DNA from: Candidatus Kapaibacterium sp.
GTDB taxonomy: Bacteria > Bacteroidota > Ignavibacteria > Kapaibacteriales > UBA2268
DNA length: 64,000 nucleotides
Direction: 5' to 3'
NCBI GenBank assembly: GCA_026418625.1
Contig: JAOABA010000030.1
Location: 1 to 64,000, forward strand
Positions 34,186 to 44,156 of this stretch are shown here, piece after piece. How positions within the stretch are numbered: position 1 is the stretch's first letter; each line of letters starts with the position of its first letter. The notes beneath the pieces are model-generated. The model was not told the DNA's origin. It did not search any database and saw nothing but the letters and a program-made list of their open reading frames with translations. A program made the translations under genes and the position numbers.

Positions 34186-34903
34186 TTACAACGCTTTTTT
34201 TGACTTTTAAAGTATCCGGTAAACTTGGACTTACATATTTAATACCTAAGGATAGACCTCTTAGAATAAGAATAATTGCAAGGAGAGCAATTCCAACGGG
34301 AATTAGCTTGGTTAATTTCCTCTTCAATTCAGTAGAAATAAATTTTTTAACTGTGTAAACAAAAGCCATAATAGGTGTTGTTCCAATACCAAATAATGCC
34401 ATAAAAAGAGCACTTTTAATAGTATCGGCTGTGCCAGCAAGAGATGCTGCTAAAGCAACATATACTAATCCGCAGGGCAAAAAACCGTTTAGAATACCTA
34501 TGACAAAGAGAGAGGATTTTTTCGGATTAACCAAAAATTTTTGGAATAAACTGGTAAAAAAGTCAGATATTTTTTTAATAAAGCTCAGGTTTAAAAAGCT
34601 TGTTTTGGCTTTCTTGGGGATGATAAGGTATAATAAAAGGATAATACCCATAATCAGTGATACTGTTTCCTGAAAACCTGCTAATTTAATTCCTGCACCG
34701 ATTGTTCCCGCTAAAGCACCTAAGAATGTATAAGTTAGAATTCTACCTAAATTATATAATAAATTATCTACAATTAATGTAAGTTTACCATAGTTAGTAT
34801 GGGGAATAGCTAATGCTATAGGTCCGCACATTCCAAGACAGTGGAGACTACCAAATAAACCTAATATAAAACCTGCGAAAATTTCCATATTACAAAAACT
34901 CAA
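34139..34903 (-). CDS. SafE/UreH-type membrane protein of the cbb3 locus
   Basis: 254 aa with about six transmembrane segments. The N-terminal motif GLFGSLHCLGMCGPIALA is typical of the sulfite-exporter TauE/SafE-like (UreH domain) proteins that accompany ccoGH in FCB-group genomes. A copper- or redox-linked role in cbb3 oxidase assembly is usually suspected, not proven. It ends with a hydrophilic tail containing CCEKD. The start abuts the ccoH stop. Confidence 0.8.
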   Translation of the reverse strand: MSFCNMEIFAGFILGLFGSLHCLGMCGPIALAIPHTNYGKLTLIVDNLLYNLGRILTYTFLGALAGTIGAGIKLAGFQETVSLIMGIILLLYLIIPKKAKTSFLNLSFIKKISDFFTSLFQKFLVNPKKSSLFVIGILNGFLPCGLVYVALAASLAGTADTIKSALFMALFGIGTTPIMAFVYTVKKFISTELKRKLTKLIPVGIALLAIILILRGLSLGIKYVSPSLPDTLKVKKSVVIENHSSGKCCEKDSK

Positions 34904-35359
34904 TTATTTGTTAAGTATTTCTTCTTCAAAGTAATATTTAGTGTCTTTGATAGACCAATCAACTTTAACAATCCAAATACCCTTTGCTTTGTTAGTCATA
35001 TTGATAACTTGTGTGTTATCGTTTGAAATATCGAGCTTCATTTTAAAATCAAGATTTTTATCTGAGGGGCGATAAAAAATAATATCACCCTCAATCTCAT
35101 TTTTTTTAAACACATTAGGGAAATTGATAAATACATATCCATTTTGTGCTTTTATTGTTGGTTTCTCTGCCAATTCTGAAAATCTCTTGGTTTTATCTAT
35201 ATGCTCTTGATATTTAATATCTTTATCATAATAATTATTTTCGACAAGGTCATATTTTATTGTCAGCGTAAACAAAATAAAAGCAATAAGAGAAAGAATG
35301 AATAAAACCAAAAAAATAGCAATTCCGGTTCCCCAATTCCATTTGATTTTTATGTTCAT
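34904..35359 (-). CDS. ccoH: FixH/CcoH-family cbb3 oxidase assembly protein
   Basis: 151 aa. A single N-terminal transmembrane helix (about 9-32) follows a WNWGTGIAI motif; then comes NNYYDKDIKYQEHIDK, a recognised FixH feature, and a periplasmic beta-domain. It helps to stabilise the assembling oxidase. Between ccoG (2 bp upstream) and the SafE-like gene. Confidence 0.88.
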   Translation of the reverse strand: MNIKIKWNWGTGIAIFLVLFILSLIAFILFTLTIKYDLVENNYYDKDIKYQEHIDKTKRFSELAEKPTIKAQNGYVFINFPNVFKKNEIEGDIIFYRPSDKNLDFKMKLDISNDNTQVINMTNKAKGIWIVKVDWSIKDTKYYFEEEILNK

Positions 35360-35361
35360 AC

Positions 35362-36804
35362 TTAATTTACCGGATTAAGAAAAGTTGTTTCGACAGAATT
35401 TATGAATTTTCCGTTTGAATAAACTCTAATTTTTATTTTGTTTGAATAGGGTTTCAATTGGTTTTTAGGAATTTTTAAAAGTAGGGATGTTTCAGTTAAT
35501 CGTCCCGGATTTACTTTTAATTTATCTGTTCCAATTATTTCAAGTTCGCCCTTAATATTCTCTAATTTTAACTCAATTGGTATGGTTTCGTGTGTCTTGT
35601 TAAGAACTTTCATAGTATAGAGGTTCACAATATTTCCATCAGGTAAAGATTGAGGAAGAGCACCCTGAGCCCTTAATATATTAGTTTCTATATTGCTTCT
35701 TCCGGCAATTAGAACTCCTACAACAGATACAAGCAAAACAAGCAAAATGGTATAAATAATAATTCTCGGAGTAAGTTTAAATTTTTGATTGTTGTTAATT
35801 TGGTTATAGGAGGCATACTTGATTAATTTCTTAGGTTTGTTGATTTTAACCATTACCTCATCACAAGCGTCAATACAAGCTGTGCAATTAACACACTCAA
35901 GTTGTGTTCCATTCCTAATATCAATACCAGTTGGGCAAACTCTAACGCAATTCTTGCAATCTATGCAATCACCATATTTATTACTATCATCACGCATTTT
36001 TAGTGGTTTACGCTCTTCGCCTCTTTTAAAATCATAAGCAACTACAATTGTATTATTATCTAAAAGCACTGATTGCAATCTAGCATAAGGGCAAACAAAA
36101 GTGCAGGCTTGTTCTCTGAACCAAGCAAAAATAAAATAAAAAAGACCTGTAAATCCAAGTATTGCTGTAAATTCTCCCGGATGACGGGCTGGTGTTTCTG
36201 CAATAAGCTGATATAATCTATCTATACCAATTATGTATGCTAATAAAACATTTCCTATTAGGAATGAAATTGATAAAAATATCAATTGTTTGATAGACTT
36301 TTTGAAAATCTTTTTAGCTGTCCAAGGAGCTTTTTTGAGTTTTATTTGCTCAACTGAATCACCCTCAATCCAGTATTCAATTTTTCTGAAAACCATTTCC
36401 ATAAATATCGTTTGTGGGCAAATCCACCCACAGAAGATTCTTCCATAAATGGCTGTAAATAGCACTACAAAGACAACGAAAGCTAAAAATGCCAGAGCAA
36501 AAATGAAGAAGTCTTGGGGCCAGAAAATTAAACCAAAGATGATAAATTTGCGATTGAAGATATCGAAAAGCAATAAGGGTTCATTGTTTATTTTAATGAA
36601 AGGAGTAATAAATAAAAATGCTATTAAAAACAAACTTACTACTACTCTTGCTCGATGAAATTTACCTTTAGGTTTCTTGGGATGAAGCCAAATTCTTTTA
36701 CCTTTTTTATCTATTATTGCAACTTTATCTCTAAATGAGTCTCCTGTGTCAGTAATTAAATTGTCGTGAATTATTTCACTATCATAATTATCTATTTTAT
36801 CCAT
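35362..36804 (-). CDS. ccoG: Cytochrome c oxidase accessory protein CcoG (FixG)
   Basis: 480 aa, polyferredoxin-like with several transmembrane helices. Cys motifs: a FCGWICPQTIF segment and ACTFVCPYARLQ in the membrane part, then two 4Fe-4S sets (CIDCKNCVRVCPTGID and CVNCTACIDACDE). The C-terminal ~130 residues form an Ig-like periplasmic domain. CcoG is implicated in copper reduction for cbb3 oxidase assembly. Confidence 0.93.
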   Translation of the reverse strand: MDKIDNYDSEIIHDNLITDTGDSFRDKVAIIDKKGKRIWLHPKKPKGKFHRARVVVSLFLIAFLFITPFIKINNEPLLLFDIFNRKFIIFGLIFWPQDFFIFALAFLAFVVFVVLFTAIYGRIFCGWICPQTIFMEMVFRKIEYWIEGDSVEQIKLKKAPWTAKKIFKKSIKQLIFLSISFLIGNVLLAYIIGIDRLYQLIAETPARHPGEFTAILGFTGLFYFIFAWFREQACTFVCPYARLQSVLLDNNTIVVAYDFKRGEERKPLKMRDDSNKYGDCIDCKNCVRVCPTGIDIRNGTQLECVNCTACIDACDEVMVKINKPKKLIKYASYNQINNNQKFKLTPRIIIYTILLVLLVSVVGVLIAGRSNIETNILRAQGALPQSLPDGNIVNLYTMKVLNKTHETIPIELKLENIKGELEIIGTDKLKVNPGRLTETSLLLKIPKNQLKPYSNKIKIRVYSNGKFINSVETTFLNPVN

Positions 36805-36829
36805 TTTTAATCTTCACATAATTAAAATC

Positions 36830-37441
36830 TTAATTTTCAGCTTCAAGATTGCCCTGTGGTGCTTTAGCATTTGGAGGATTCGTGCCTCTTAATGATTTAA
36901 TATAGCTAACAAGTTTTACAATTTGTTCATTTGATATGATATTTTTCCAAGAAATCATACCTTTTTCAGGAACACCTTGATATATAACCTTGGCTATATT
37001 TGCGGGAGAACCACCATGAATCCAATAATCGTCAGTAAGGTTTGGACCAATTGCTCCGGCTCCGCCTTGAGCATGACAGGAAACACAATTTTTAACAAAA
37101 ATATCTTTTGCTTCATTTAACGCTGCCGGATCATTGGTTATTTTTACATCATCGAAATTAAAAGCCGTTGTAGCAATTCCCATTCCTGCTTTACTTTCAT
37201 TAGCTTTTTGAATTTCCATAACGTATTCATCAGCAGAACTGGGTCCTAAATTGGTAAAATGATAATAAAACATATACACAACTGACCAAGCAATAGTTAT
37301 ATAGAATAAATAAAGCCACCAGCCGGGTAGTGGGTTGTCATATTCCTTAATTCCATCATAAGTATGACCAGTAAGAACATCTTTTTGCTTTTTTTGTGGT
37401 TCAGTTGATTTAAATTCTTCTATAATATTATTTTCTGACAT
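36830..37441 (-). CDS. ccoP: cbb3 oxidase subunit III, single-heme CcoP
   Basis: 203 aa. One transmembrane helix (about 40-62, starting after NPLPGWW), then one cytochrome c domain with a single CVSCH (Cys119, Cys122, His123) and a Met in the KGMISW loop. Typical proteobacterial CcoP is about 300 aa with two hemes, so this is the shorter single-heme form. It passes electrons from soluble donors into CcoO. It overlaps ccoQ by 14 bp. Confidence 0.9.
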   Translation of the reverse strand: MSENNIIEEFKSTEPQKKQKDVLTGHTYDGIKEYDNPLPGWWLYLFYITIAWSVVYMFYYHFTNLGPSSADEYVMEIQKANESKAGMGIATTAFNFDDVKITNDPAALNEAKDIFVKNCVSCHAQGGAGAIGPNLTDDYWIHGGSPANIAKVIYQGVPEKGMISWKNIISNEQIVKLVSYIKSLRGTNPPNAKAPQGNLEAEN

Positions 37442-37628
37442 TTTGTCCTCCGAAAGTATCTTTTGTTTGTTGATTTTCTAATGGTATATTTTTATAGTAG
37501 TCAATATCCTGCTTTTTTATCTTGAAAGTATAAATAACTATTAATATGAAAGCTATGATAAATAAAAACATAACGATAATGGCATAAACACCATTCAAGG
37601 GAGTATCTTTAAGTATTTCTTTAAACAT
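37428..37628 (-). CDS. ccoQ: Small cbb3 oxidase subunit, CcoQ-like
   Basis: 66 aa with one transmembrane helix (about 10-33) and a short basic tail ending near GGQNVRK. Size, topology and position between ccoNO and ccoP match CcoQ/FixQ, whose sequence is poorly conserved. Overlaps ccoP. Confidence 0.75.
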   Translation of the reverse strand: MFKEILKDTPLNGVYAIIVMFLFIIAFILIVIYTFKIKKQDIDYYKNIPLENQQTKDTFGGQNVRK

Positions 37629-37636
37629 AATTTTTC

Positions 37637-39775
37637 TTATTTAACTTTAATATCAGTTCCAAGTCTTTGTAAGTAAGCTATCAAAGCTATAATTTCAGTA
37701 TCAGGGTTAGCATCGAATCCAGCAGATTTCAAATCATTGGAAATGAAATCAGCCTGAGCTTTTAAGTCTTGCAATGCCCTGTTTTCATAATTTTTGGGAT
37801 AGGGAACCCCAAGAATTTTCATAACCTCAATTTTCTTTGATAAGAGCGAAACATCATACTTATCTGAGTATAACCAAGGATATTTGGGCATAATAGAACC
37901 CGGAGAAACACTTTCAGGTTCTTTCATATGGTTGAAGTGCCATCCATTTGGATATTTCCCTCCAACACGATGGAGATCAGGTCCTGTTCTTTTCGATCCC
38001 CATTGGAATGGATGATCATAAACATATTCACCCGATTTTGAATATTCACCATATCTTTCCGTTTCGTGTCTAAATGGTCTTATTAATTGTGAGTGACAGG
38101 TGTAACATCCTTCCCGAACATAAATATCTCTGCCTAATAATTCAAGAGGTGAATATGGTTGCACACTTGTTATTGTCGGAACATTAGATTTAATGACAAT
38201 CATCGGAATAATTTCAACAGCTCCGCCAATTACAACCACAATTATTGTTGCAATGAGGAATGGGACTGGTTTTCTCTCGAGCCAACGATGACGTTTTTCA
38301 CCTTTTGCATTATATTGAGGTGTAAGTGGTGGTGCTTCAGCAGGTTCATTTTTCAGGAATTTACCTTGAGTCATTGTTCTTATTATGTTATAGAAAAATA
38401 AAATTATACCTGTTAAATACAACAAACCTCCAATTGACCTGAGAATATACATCGGAACAATTTTGGTTACAGTCTCAAGGAAGTTAGGATACTGCATAGC
38501 GCCTTCAGGTGTGAATTGCTGCCACATAAGACCTTGAGTTATTCCAGCCCAGTATAGAGGAACTGCATATACAAGAATGCCAATAAAACCAATCCAAAAA
38601 TGAGCATTAGCCAACTTTTTAGAGAATAATTCTGTCCGGAATATTCTTGGAATGAGCCAATAAAAAATTCCGAATGTTAAGAATCCATTCCAACCCAAAG
38701 CACCTACGTGAGCGTGAGTAATTGTCCAATCGGTAAAATGAGAGAGAGCATTGACTGATTTTATTGAAAGTATTGGACCTTCAAGAGTTGACATTCCATA
38801 AGCCGTAACGGCAACAACCATAAATTTAAGTATTGGATCTTCGCGGACTTTATCCCAAGCTCCTCTCAGTGTCAGTAAACCATTAAGCATACCACCCCAA
38901 GAAGGAGCTATGAGCATAACTGAGAATACTGTTCCAAGCGATTGAGCCCAATCAGGCAAAGCTGAATATAATAAATGGTGAGGTCCAGCCCAAATATATA
39001 AAAAGACTAAAGCCCAAAAATGTATTATTGATAGACGATAAGAATAAACAGGTCTATCGGCAGCTTTAGGCATATAGTAATACATTAAACCGAGATAGGG
39101 TGTAGTCAAAAAGAAAGCGACTGCATTGTGTCCATACCACCACTGAACTAAAGCGTCCTGAACACCGGCATAGACTGAATAACTCTTAAATAATGAAACA
39201 GGTATTGCTAGAGAATTAAAAACGTGCAGCACAGTTACAGCGACCCAAGAGGCAATGTAAAACCAAATAGCTACATACATATGTCTTTCACGTCTTTTGA
39301 AAATAGTAGCGAACATATTGATACCAAAGACAATCCAGACAATTGCAACTGCGATATCGAGAGGCCATTCTAACTCAGCATATTCTTTACTTGAGGTAAT
39401 TCCCAGTGGGTAAGTGATAGCAGCACCAAGTATAATTAATTGCCAGCCCCAGAAATGTATATTGCTAAGCAAATCACTGAACATTCTTGTTTTGCAAAGC
39501 CTTTGAAGCGAATGATAAACTCCAGCAAATATACAGTTACCCACAAATGCAAATATCACTGCATTTGTATGTAATGGTCTCAATCTTCCAAAAGATAGAA
39601 ATGGCAAGCTTAGGCTCAAATCAGGATAATATAATTCAATTGCGATTATTAAGCCGACAAGCATTCCAATTATCCCGAAAATTACAGTTGCAAAAAAGAA
39701 TTTCAGGACTATCGCATTATCATATTCAAATTTGTCAAGTTGTGGATTTTCGTATTTAGTATTTTCTGGTTCCAT
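37637..39775 (-). CDS. ccoNO: Fused cbb3 oxidase subunits I and II (CcoNO)
   Basis: 712 aa. Residues about 1-480 form the heme-copper catalytic subunit CcoN (12 or more transmembrane helices; His-ligand segments such as VQWWYGHNAVAFFLT and WTITHAHVGALGWNG). After a TM-containing linker, about residues 515-712 form the CcoO cytochrome c part with a single CYTCH (about 556-560). Most proteobacteria encode CcoN and CcoO separately; the fusion is known in Bacteroidota-type genomes. It reduces oxygen at high affinity and pumps protons. Confidence 0.94.
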   Translation of the reverse strand: MEPENTKYENPQLDKFEYDNAIVLKFFFATVIFGIIGMLVGLIIAIELYYPDLSLSLPFLSFGRLRPLHTNAVIFAFVGNCIFAGVYHSLQRLCKTRMFSDLLSNIHFWGWQLIILGAAITYPLGITSSKEYAELEWPLDIAVAIVWIVFGINMFATIFKRRERHMYVAIWFYIASWVAVTVLHVFNSLAIPVSLFKSYSVYAGVQDALVQWWYGHNAVAFFLTTPYLGLMYYYMPKAADRPVYSYRLSIIHFWALVFLYIWAGPHHLLYSALPDWAQSLGTVFSVMLIAPSWGGMLNGLLTLRGAWDKVREDPILKFMVVAVTAYGMSTLEGPILSIKSVNALSHFTDWTITHAHVGALGWNGFLTFGIFYWLIPRIFRTELFSKKLANAHFWIGFIGILVYAVPLYWAGITQGLMWQQFTPEGAMQYPNFLETVTKIVPMYILRSIGGLLYLTGIILFFYNIIRTMTQGKFLKNEPAEAPPLTPQYNAKGEKRHRWLERKPVPFLIATIIVVVIGGAVEIIPMIVIKSNVPTITSVQPYSPLELLGRDIYVREGCYTCHSQLIRPFRHETERYGEYSKSGEYVYDHPFQWGSKRTGPDLHRVGGKYPNGWHFNHMKEPESVSPGSIMPKYPWLYSDKYDVSLLSKKIEVMKILGVPYPKNYENRALQDLKAQADFISNDLKSAGFDANPDTEIIALIAYLQRLGTDIKVK

Positions 39776-39778
39776 ACT

Positions 39779-39943
39779 CTATTCCTGTTCATTATTTGAT
39801 GTAAAATTATTGTCTTGTAGTATTCTAATTGAGGGTGTATAAGTGTCTTCGAATTGATCTGTTTTCACAGCCCAAACAAAGGAAGCAACAAATATTATAG
39901 CAATAATTAAACTTGCTATCATTAATATCACAATTACAAACAT
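39779..39943 (-). CDS. ccoS: cbb3 oxidase assembly protein CcoS
   Basis: 54 aa. One transmembrane helix (about 3-24) is followed by FVWAVKTDQFED and a TPSIRIL segment, the standard CcoS pattern. It is needed for cofactor insertion into the oxidase in other bacteria. Its stop lies 4 bp before the ccoNO ATG. Confidence 0.88.
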   Translation of the reverse strand: MFVIVILMIASLIIAIIFVASFVWAVKTDQFEDTYTPSIRILQDNNFTSNNEQE

Positions 39944-40009
39944 TTCAGATAATCAATTTAAAAATCGGAAACTAATACCTTTTAAAATTAAAATAAAAAT
40001 TTCAAATTA

Positions 40010-42508
40010 TCATATCAATTTTAATTTTTTTCCTGAAAAATTAACACTTAAAACAGTAAATAAAACGACACTAACTGAGCTAATAGGCATTAAAATTGCA
40101 GCAATTACAGGTGTTAACAAACCAACTACTGCAAAACTGATACCAATTGTGTTGTAAATAGCCGAAATTAAAAAACTGATATAGACAATTAACATTGATT
40201 TTTTTGCCAATTTCAAAAATGTCGGAATTTTACTAATCATTTCGCCTGAAATAATTGCATCGGAACCGGGAGTGAAATTTGTTGTATTTTCAGCAACTGC
40301 AATTCCAAGATAAGCTGCTTTCAACGCACCAGCATCATTTAGTCCGTCGCCTATCATTATGTTTGGTATGCCTTTTTGATTTAAATTATTTATAAAATTG
40401 ACTTTATCTTCTGGAAGTTGATTATAATAAACTTCAATACCGTTAGGAATATACTGTTTAATAATACTATCCGAAGTTTTTTTATCACCGGTTATTATTA
40501 AAATTTTATAATTCTTTTTTAGTTCTTCAAGTGTTGGTTTTAAATTTTCTCTAAATTCGGGTATAATTTGAAAATAACCAATCAAATCATTATTAATAGA
40601 TACAAAAACCGTTGATTCATAATTACCATTAAATTCCCCATTTTTTTCCGGCTCTGTAAAATTCGGTAATGAAACATTATCATAAATTTTATTAATGGAA
40701 GAACTACTCACTTCTGAAGCATAAATTTTTTCAAAGTTAGCGATGTTAGTTCGAACCCAATCCAATTTTCCAATTCTTATTTCATTTCCTTCGACTTTAG
40801 CATAAATTCCCTTGCCGGGTATTTCATCATATAGAGTAATATCAAAAGTTTCGCTGTCATTAAGGAAATTATTTATTGCTGAGCTTAGTGGATGAACTGA
40901 GTTTTGGACTGCTGTTTTTATTAATTTTTTAGAGAATGAATCAAGTTTTTTACCAATGAAACTAATCTTATTGTCAGACATTTTGGTCAAAGTGCCTGTT
41001 TTATCAAAAACTATAGTATTTGGTTTGGTTAGATATTCGACGATATAGGAATTTTTGAGAAAGAAGCTGTTTTTTGCAAAAATTCTCATTGCAGTTCCAT
41101 AAGTAAAAGGAGTTGTCAGTGCAATAGCACAGGGACAAGCAACCAGCAGAACCGCAGTGAGAGCATTGAACGCAGTTCCAATATCCTTTGGCAACCACAG
41201 GAAAAAAGAAGCTAATGCTATCAAAATGATGATTACAGTAAAATATTTAGCGATTGTATCGGTTGCTTTTGATATATAACTATCTCTTGATTTTATTTCA
41301 GAATAGTCATTCCAAAGGTTAGTCAAATAGCTTTGGTTGAAATCTTTAATTGCTTCAATGATGATATTCTGTCCAATTACTTTTCCTCCTGAGTAGATTT
41401 TTTGACCTTTTAATATCTCAACAGGATTGGACTCACCGGTAACAAAACTATAATCAATTAAAGCTAAATCACTTTTTAATGTTGAATCAACCGGTATTAT
41501 CTCATTATTTCTAATCTTAAGTGTATCTCCAGTTTTAATCTTACTAAGAGGTATAAAAATTTGCTCATCACCTTCTATTCTAATAGTTGATAATGGTAGA
41601 AAAGATTTGTAATCTCTTTCGAATGATATGGTGTGGAATGTCTTCTGCTGAAAAACTTTTCCTATTAAAAGAAAAAAAACCAAACCAGCCATAGAATCAA
41701 TATATCCGGGTCCTTCATTTGTCGCAATTTCAAAGACACTTCTTAAAAAAAGCACTAAAATTCCTAAACTTATTGGGATATCAATATTAATATTTTTAAG
41801 TTTTAGAGATCTAAATGCTGATTTAAAATAATCACTTGCTGAGTATAATACTGCTAGTGATAAAATGATATTGAGAATACCAATTGCTATCGAAATATTT
41901 TTATCAAGTTGATTCCCTGAAAAATAAGCAGGGAAAGCCAATAACATCACATTGCCAAAAGCAAATCCGGCAACTCCTAATTTAATAAGAAGGGCTTTAT
42001 TAACCGAAAAAGATCTTTTTTTGTCAACATCTGATAGATTTAACTTGGGAGAATAACCTAATTTATTTAGAAGTTCAACTATTCTACGAACATCTGTGCT
42101 TGATTCAGCAAAAACTATACTAAGCTCTTTTTTCGGAAAATTTACTCTTGATTCAACGATGCCATTGTCGAAGCGATGTAAATTCTCGAGAAGCCAAATG
42201 CAAGCACTACAATAAATTTCGGGTATATAAAAAGTAACTTTTGCTTTTCCGTTAATTGAATAATCTAATAAAGCTTCGACAATCTTTTTATCTTCGAGGA
42301 ATTCGAATTCTTTTTCATCAAATTTTTTAGGTGTTAAGCCTTTACCATCAATTTTGTCGTAAAAGTCTGACATTCCTTTATTCGAAAGCAGATTATAAAC
42401 AAAAAGGCAGCCATTACAGCAAAAGTATTTATCATCTTGCTTTATAATTTCAGTTCGACATTCATCACCACAGTGATAACAATATATTTTATCTTTACTA
42501 TTTGTCAT
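40010..42508 (-). CDS. ccoI: Copper-transporting P-type ATPase for cbb3 oxidase (CcoI/FixI)
   Basis: 832 aa. The N-terminus has a Cys-rich metal-binding segment (CYHCGDEC, then CCNGC) and an HMA-like domain with YCSACIWLLE. The transport motif CPC is at about 458-460, the phosphorylation motif DKTGTL begins at Asp502, and IMIGDGLNDAGAL marks the hinge. It exports copper toward the oxidase active site. First Cco gene in the transcript, followed by ccoS. Confidence 0.93.
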   Translation of the reverse strand: MTNSKDKIYCYHCGDECRTEIIKQDDKYFCCNGCLFVYNLLSNKGMSDFYDKIDGKGLTPKKFDEKEFEFLEDKKIVEALLDYSINGKAKVTFYIPEIYCSACIWLLENLHRFDNGIVESRVNFPKKELSIVFAESSTDVRRIVELLNKLGYSPKLNLSDVDKKRSFSVNKALLIKLGVAGFAFGNVMLLAFPAYFSGNQLDKNISIAIGILNIILSLAVLYSASDYFKSAFRSLKLKNINIDIPISLGILVLFLRSVFEIATNEGPGYIDSMAGLVFFLLIGKVFQQKTFHTISFERDYKSFLPLSTIRIEGDEQIFIPLSKIKTGDTLKIRNNEIIPVDSTLKSDLALIDYSFVTGESNPVEILKGQKIYSGGKVIGQNIIIEAIKDFNQSYLTNLWNDYSEIKSRDSYISKATDTIAKYFTVIIILIALASFFLWLPKDIGTAFNALTAVLLVACPCAIALTTPFTYGTAMRIFAKNSFFLKNSYIVEYLTKPNTIVFDKTGTLTKMSDNKISFIGKKLDSFSKKLIKTAVQNSVHPLSSAINNFLNDSETFDITLYDEIPGKGIYAKVEGNEIRIGKLDWVRTNIANFEKIYASEVSSSSINKIYDNVSLPNFTEPEKNGEFNGNYESTVFVSINNDLIGYFQIIPEFRENLKPTLEELKKNYKILIITGDKKTSDSIIKQYIPNGIEVYYNQLPEDKVNFINNLNQKGIPNIMIGDGLNDAGALKAAYLGIAVAENTTNFTPGSDAIISGEMISKIPTFLKLAKKSMLIVYISFLISAIYNTIGISFAVVGLLTPVIAAILMPISSVSVVLFTVLSVNFSGKKLKLI

Positions 42509-43576
42509 TTAAGTTAAAACATTTGTGTTTTTTAAAATTTCTAAAGCATTTTCGAAAACAAAATCTGGCTTTAAATCTTTCATACAAGAATGAGACTTGA
42601 TTGGACATTCCTTCCCACCGTGAATTGAACAAGGCTTACATTTAAGGTTTTCAAGTTCAATAGATTTATCGAATTTTCCTCTTGGATAAAATCCAAAAAT
42701 AGGTGAGGTGGGACCGTAAATAGTTAATGTTGGACAATTAACCAAACCCGCTAAATGAGTAGGAGCACTGTCATTTGTAACAAGTAATTTGGTTTTTGAT
42801 AGCAAATGAATTACCTGTGGTATTGTTAATTCACCGGCAAGATTAATTCCACCAGAATTATCAGATATTCTTTTGCATAAGTCATAATCTTCTTGACTAC
42901 CCAAAAGAATAGATTTGAAGTTTCTTTGATTTAACTTTTTTATTAATTCAATGAAATGTTCTTCGAGCCATCTTTTAGTGTTCCAAACTGATCCCGGAGC
43001 TATAGCAATTATATAATCATTTGAATTAATATCAAAAAAATTTAACTTATTTTCGATGAATGTTTTATCTGCTGGATGGATATCCAAATCAATTTCGATA
43101 TTTTGTTGAGGGAATAGATTTTGATCATTAAAAGCCTTTAATAATGAAAGATTTCTATCAATTTCGTGATAATGTTTATAATACTTTATTCTTTTTGAAT
43201 AAATAATTGACAAAGCATTTCGATTAAAACCAACTGAGAAAATCGGTTTTGAAAGAAATGTTAATAATGTTGTTCTAAATGAGCGATGGGGAGCTATTAT
43301 GCAATCAATTTTTCTCTCAATTAAAAGATTGCTAATTCTTTTTAAACCATTTAGACCTTTTTGCAATCCCTTCTTGTCGTAAGTGATAATATTATCAATA
43401 GCATTAGAAACAGAAGCAACTGAACTGCCTATTGGTGTTGTGACGAAAGTAATATTAGCAGTTTTATGATAATTTCTGATTGCCTGTGCCAAATAGAGTG
43501 ATAATGTAACATCACCCAAGAAAGCTGTCTGGATTATTGCTATATGATTGAAATCAAGAAGAGAGTATTTATTCAT
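42509..43576 (-). CDS. Glycosyltransferase family 9 (heptosyltransferase-like)
   Basis: 355 aa of the ADP-heptose:LPS heptosyltransferase type. The N-terminal IAIIQTAFLGDVTLSL motif and the C-terminal-domain motifs APGSVWNTKRW and LLVTNDSAPTHLAG are typical of family 9. A Cys-rich end (CKPC, CPIK) is also common in these enzymes. It probably adds a heptose or another sugar to LPS core. It abuts ccoI but is functionally unrelated. Confidence 0.85.
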   Translation of the reverse strand: MNKYSLLDFNHIAIIQTAFLGDVTLSLYLAQAIRNYHKTANITFVTTPIGSSVASVSNAIDNIITYDKKGLQKGLNGLKRISNLLIERKIDCIIAPHRSFRTTLLTFLSKPIFSVGFNRNALSIIYSKRIKYYKHYHEIDRNLSLLKAFNDQNLFPQQNIEIDLDIHPADKTFIENKLNFFDINSNDYIIAIAPGSVWNTKRWLEEHFIELIKKLNQRNFKSILLGSQEDYDLCKRISDNSGGINLAGELTIPQVIHLLSKTKLLVTNDSAPTHLAGLVNCPTLTIYGPTSPIFGFYPRGKFDKSIELENLKCKPCSIHGGKECPIKSHSCMKDLKPDFVFENALEILKNTNVLT

Positions 43577-43970
43577 ATTGATTTTTTTCGATATCTTTCA
43601 GCTTTAGTTCTGCGAGAAGGACATTTACTTGCGAGACAAAATGGATGCATTCATCGCGATTTTTTTTCTCAATGCTAAGTGATAATTCTCTTTGAGCACC
43701 ACCGGGAAGGTTTTTCGTAGAAGTTAAATTCGAAAAAGTAATTATCAATTTTGTATAGAAAATATTTTTTTTGATTGCGATAGAACTAACATCTTTCAGT
43801 GGGATTTTAACAATTTTAACGTCTGATTTTATGACTCCGATAATATTGTCCTTGGTCTGGAATTCAAAAATGAGATAATCTTTGTCGGTTTTGATGAGCC
43901 CTTCGCTTTCAGCTAAACCGTGATATAAATCTTTTAATTTAAAAGGAACAACTGGTTGATTAAATAACAT
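43569..43970 (-). CDS. Hypothetical protein, possibly PH-like fold
   Basis: 133 aa, no signal or membrane segment. A series of short strands (YLIFEFQTKDNIIG, VKIVKIPLKDVSSI, KLIITFSNLTS) followed by a C-terminal helix suggests a pleckstrin-homology-like fold. I do not recognise a named family. It overlaps the GT9 gene by 8 bp and is probably translated together with it. Confidence 0.6.
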   Translation of the reverse strand: MLFNQPVVPFKLKDLYHGLAESEGLIKTDKDYLIFEFQTKDNIIGVIKSDVKIVKIPLKDVSSIAIKKNIFYTKLIITFSNLTSTKNLPGGAQRELSLSIEKKNRDECIHFVSQVNVLLAELKLKDIEKNQYE

Positions 43971-44156
43971 AAATAAAAAAAATTGTTAAACCTTCCAAAA
44001 ATAATAAAAAAAGAGCATTTGACAATAGTTGTTTCCACAAGCAACAGCTTAATTTATCATTAATAAAATTAACCATTTTTTCAAATTAATTTTTTTATCA
44101 ATAATTGATTTGTATTTTTGGGTTGAATTTATTTCTTTTTTTAAGTAGGAAAATTT

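Noticed and set aside
34431..34673. Plus-strand open frame inside the SafE-like gene
   Set aside because: A shadow of the membrane-protein codon pattern on the opposite strand.
36830..37441. Truncated, broken ccoP
   Set aside because: Only one heme motif, but the frame is intact, the transmembrane helix and heme domain are complete, and single-heme CcoP is known in FCB-type genomes.
44011..44060. Sigma-70 promoter with TTGACA before the carboxyltransferase gene
   Set aside because: TTGACA is present, but no acceptable -10 box lies 16-18 bp downstream, and the distance to the gene exceeds 100 bp.
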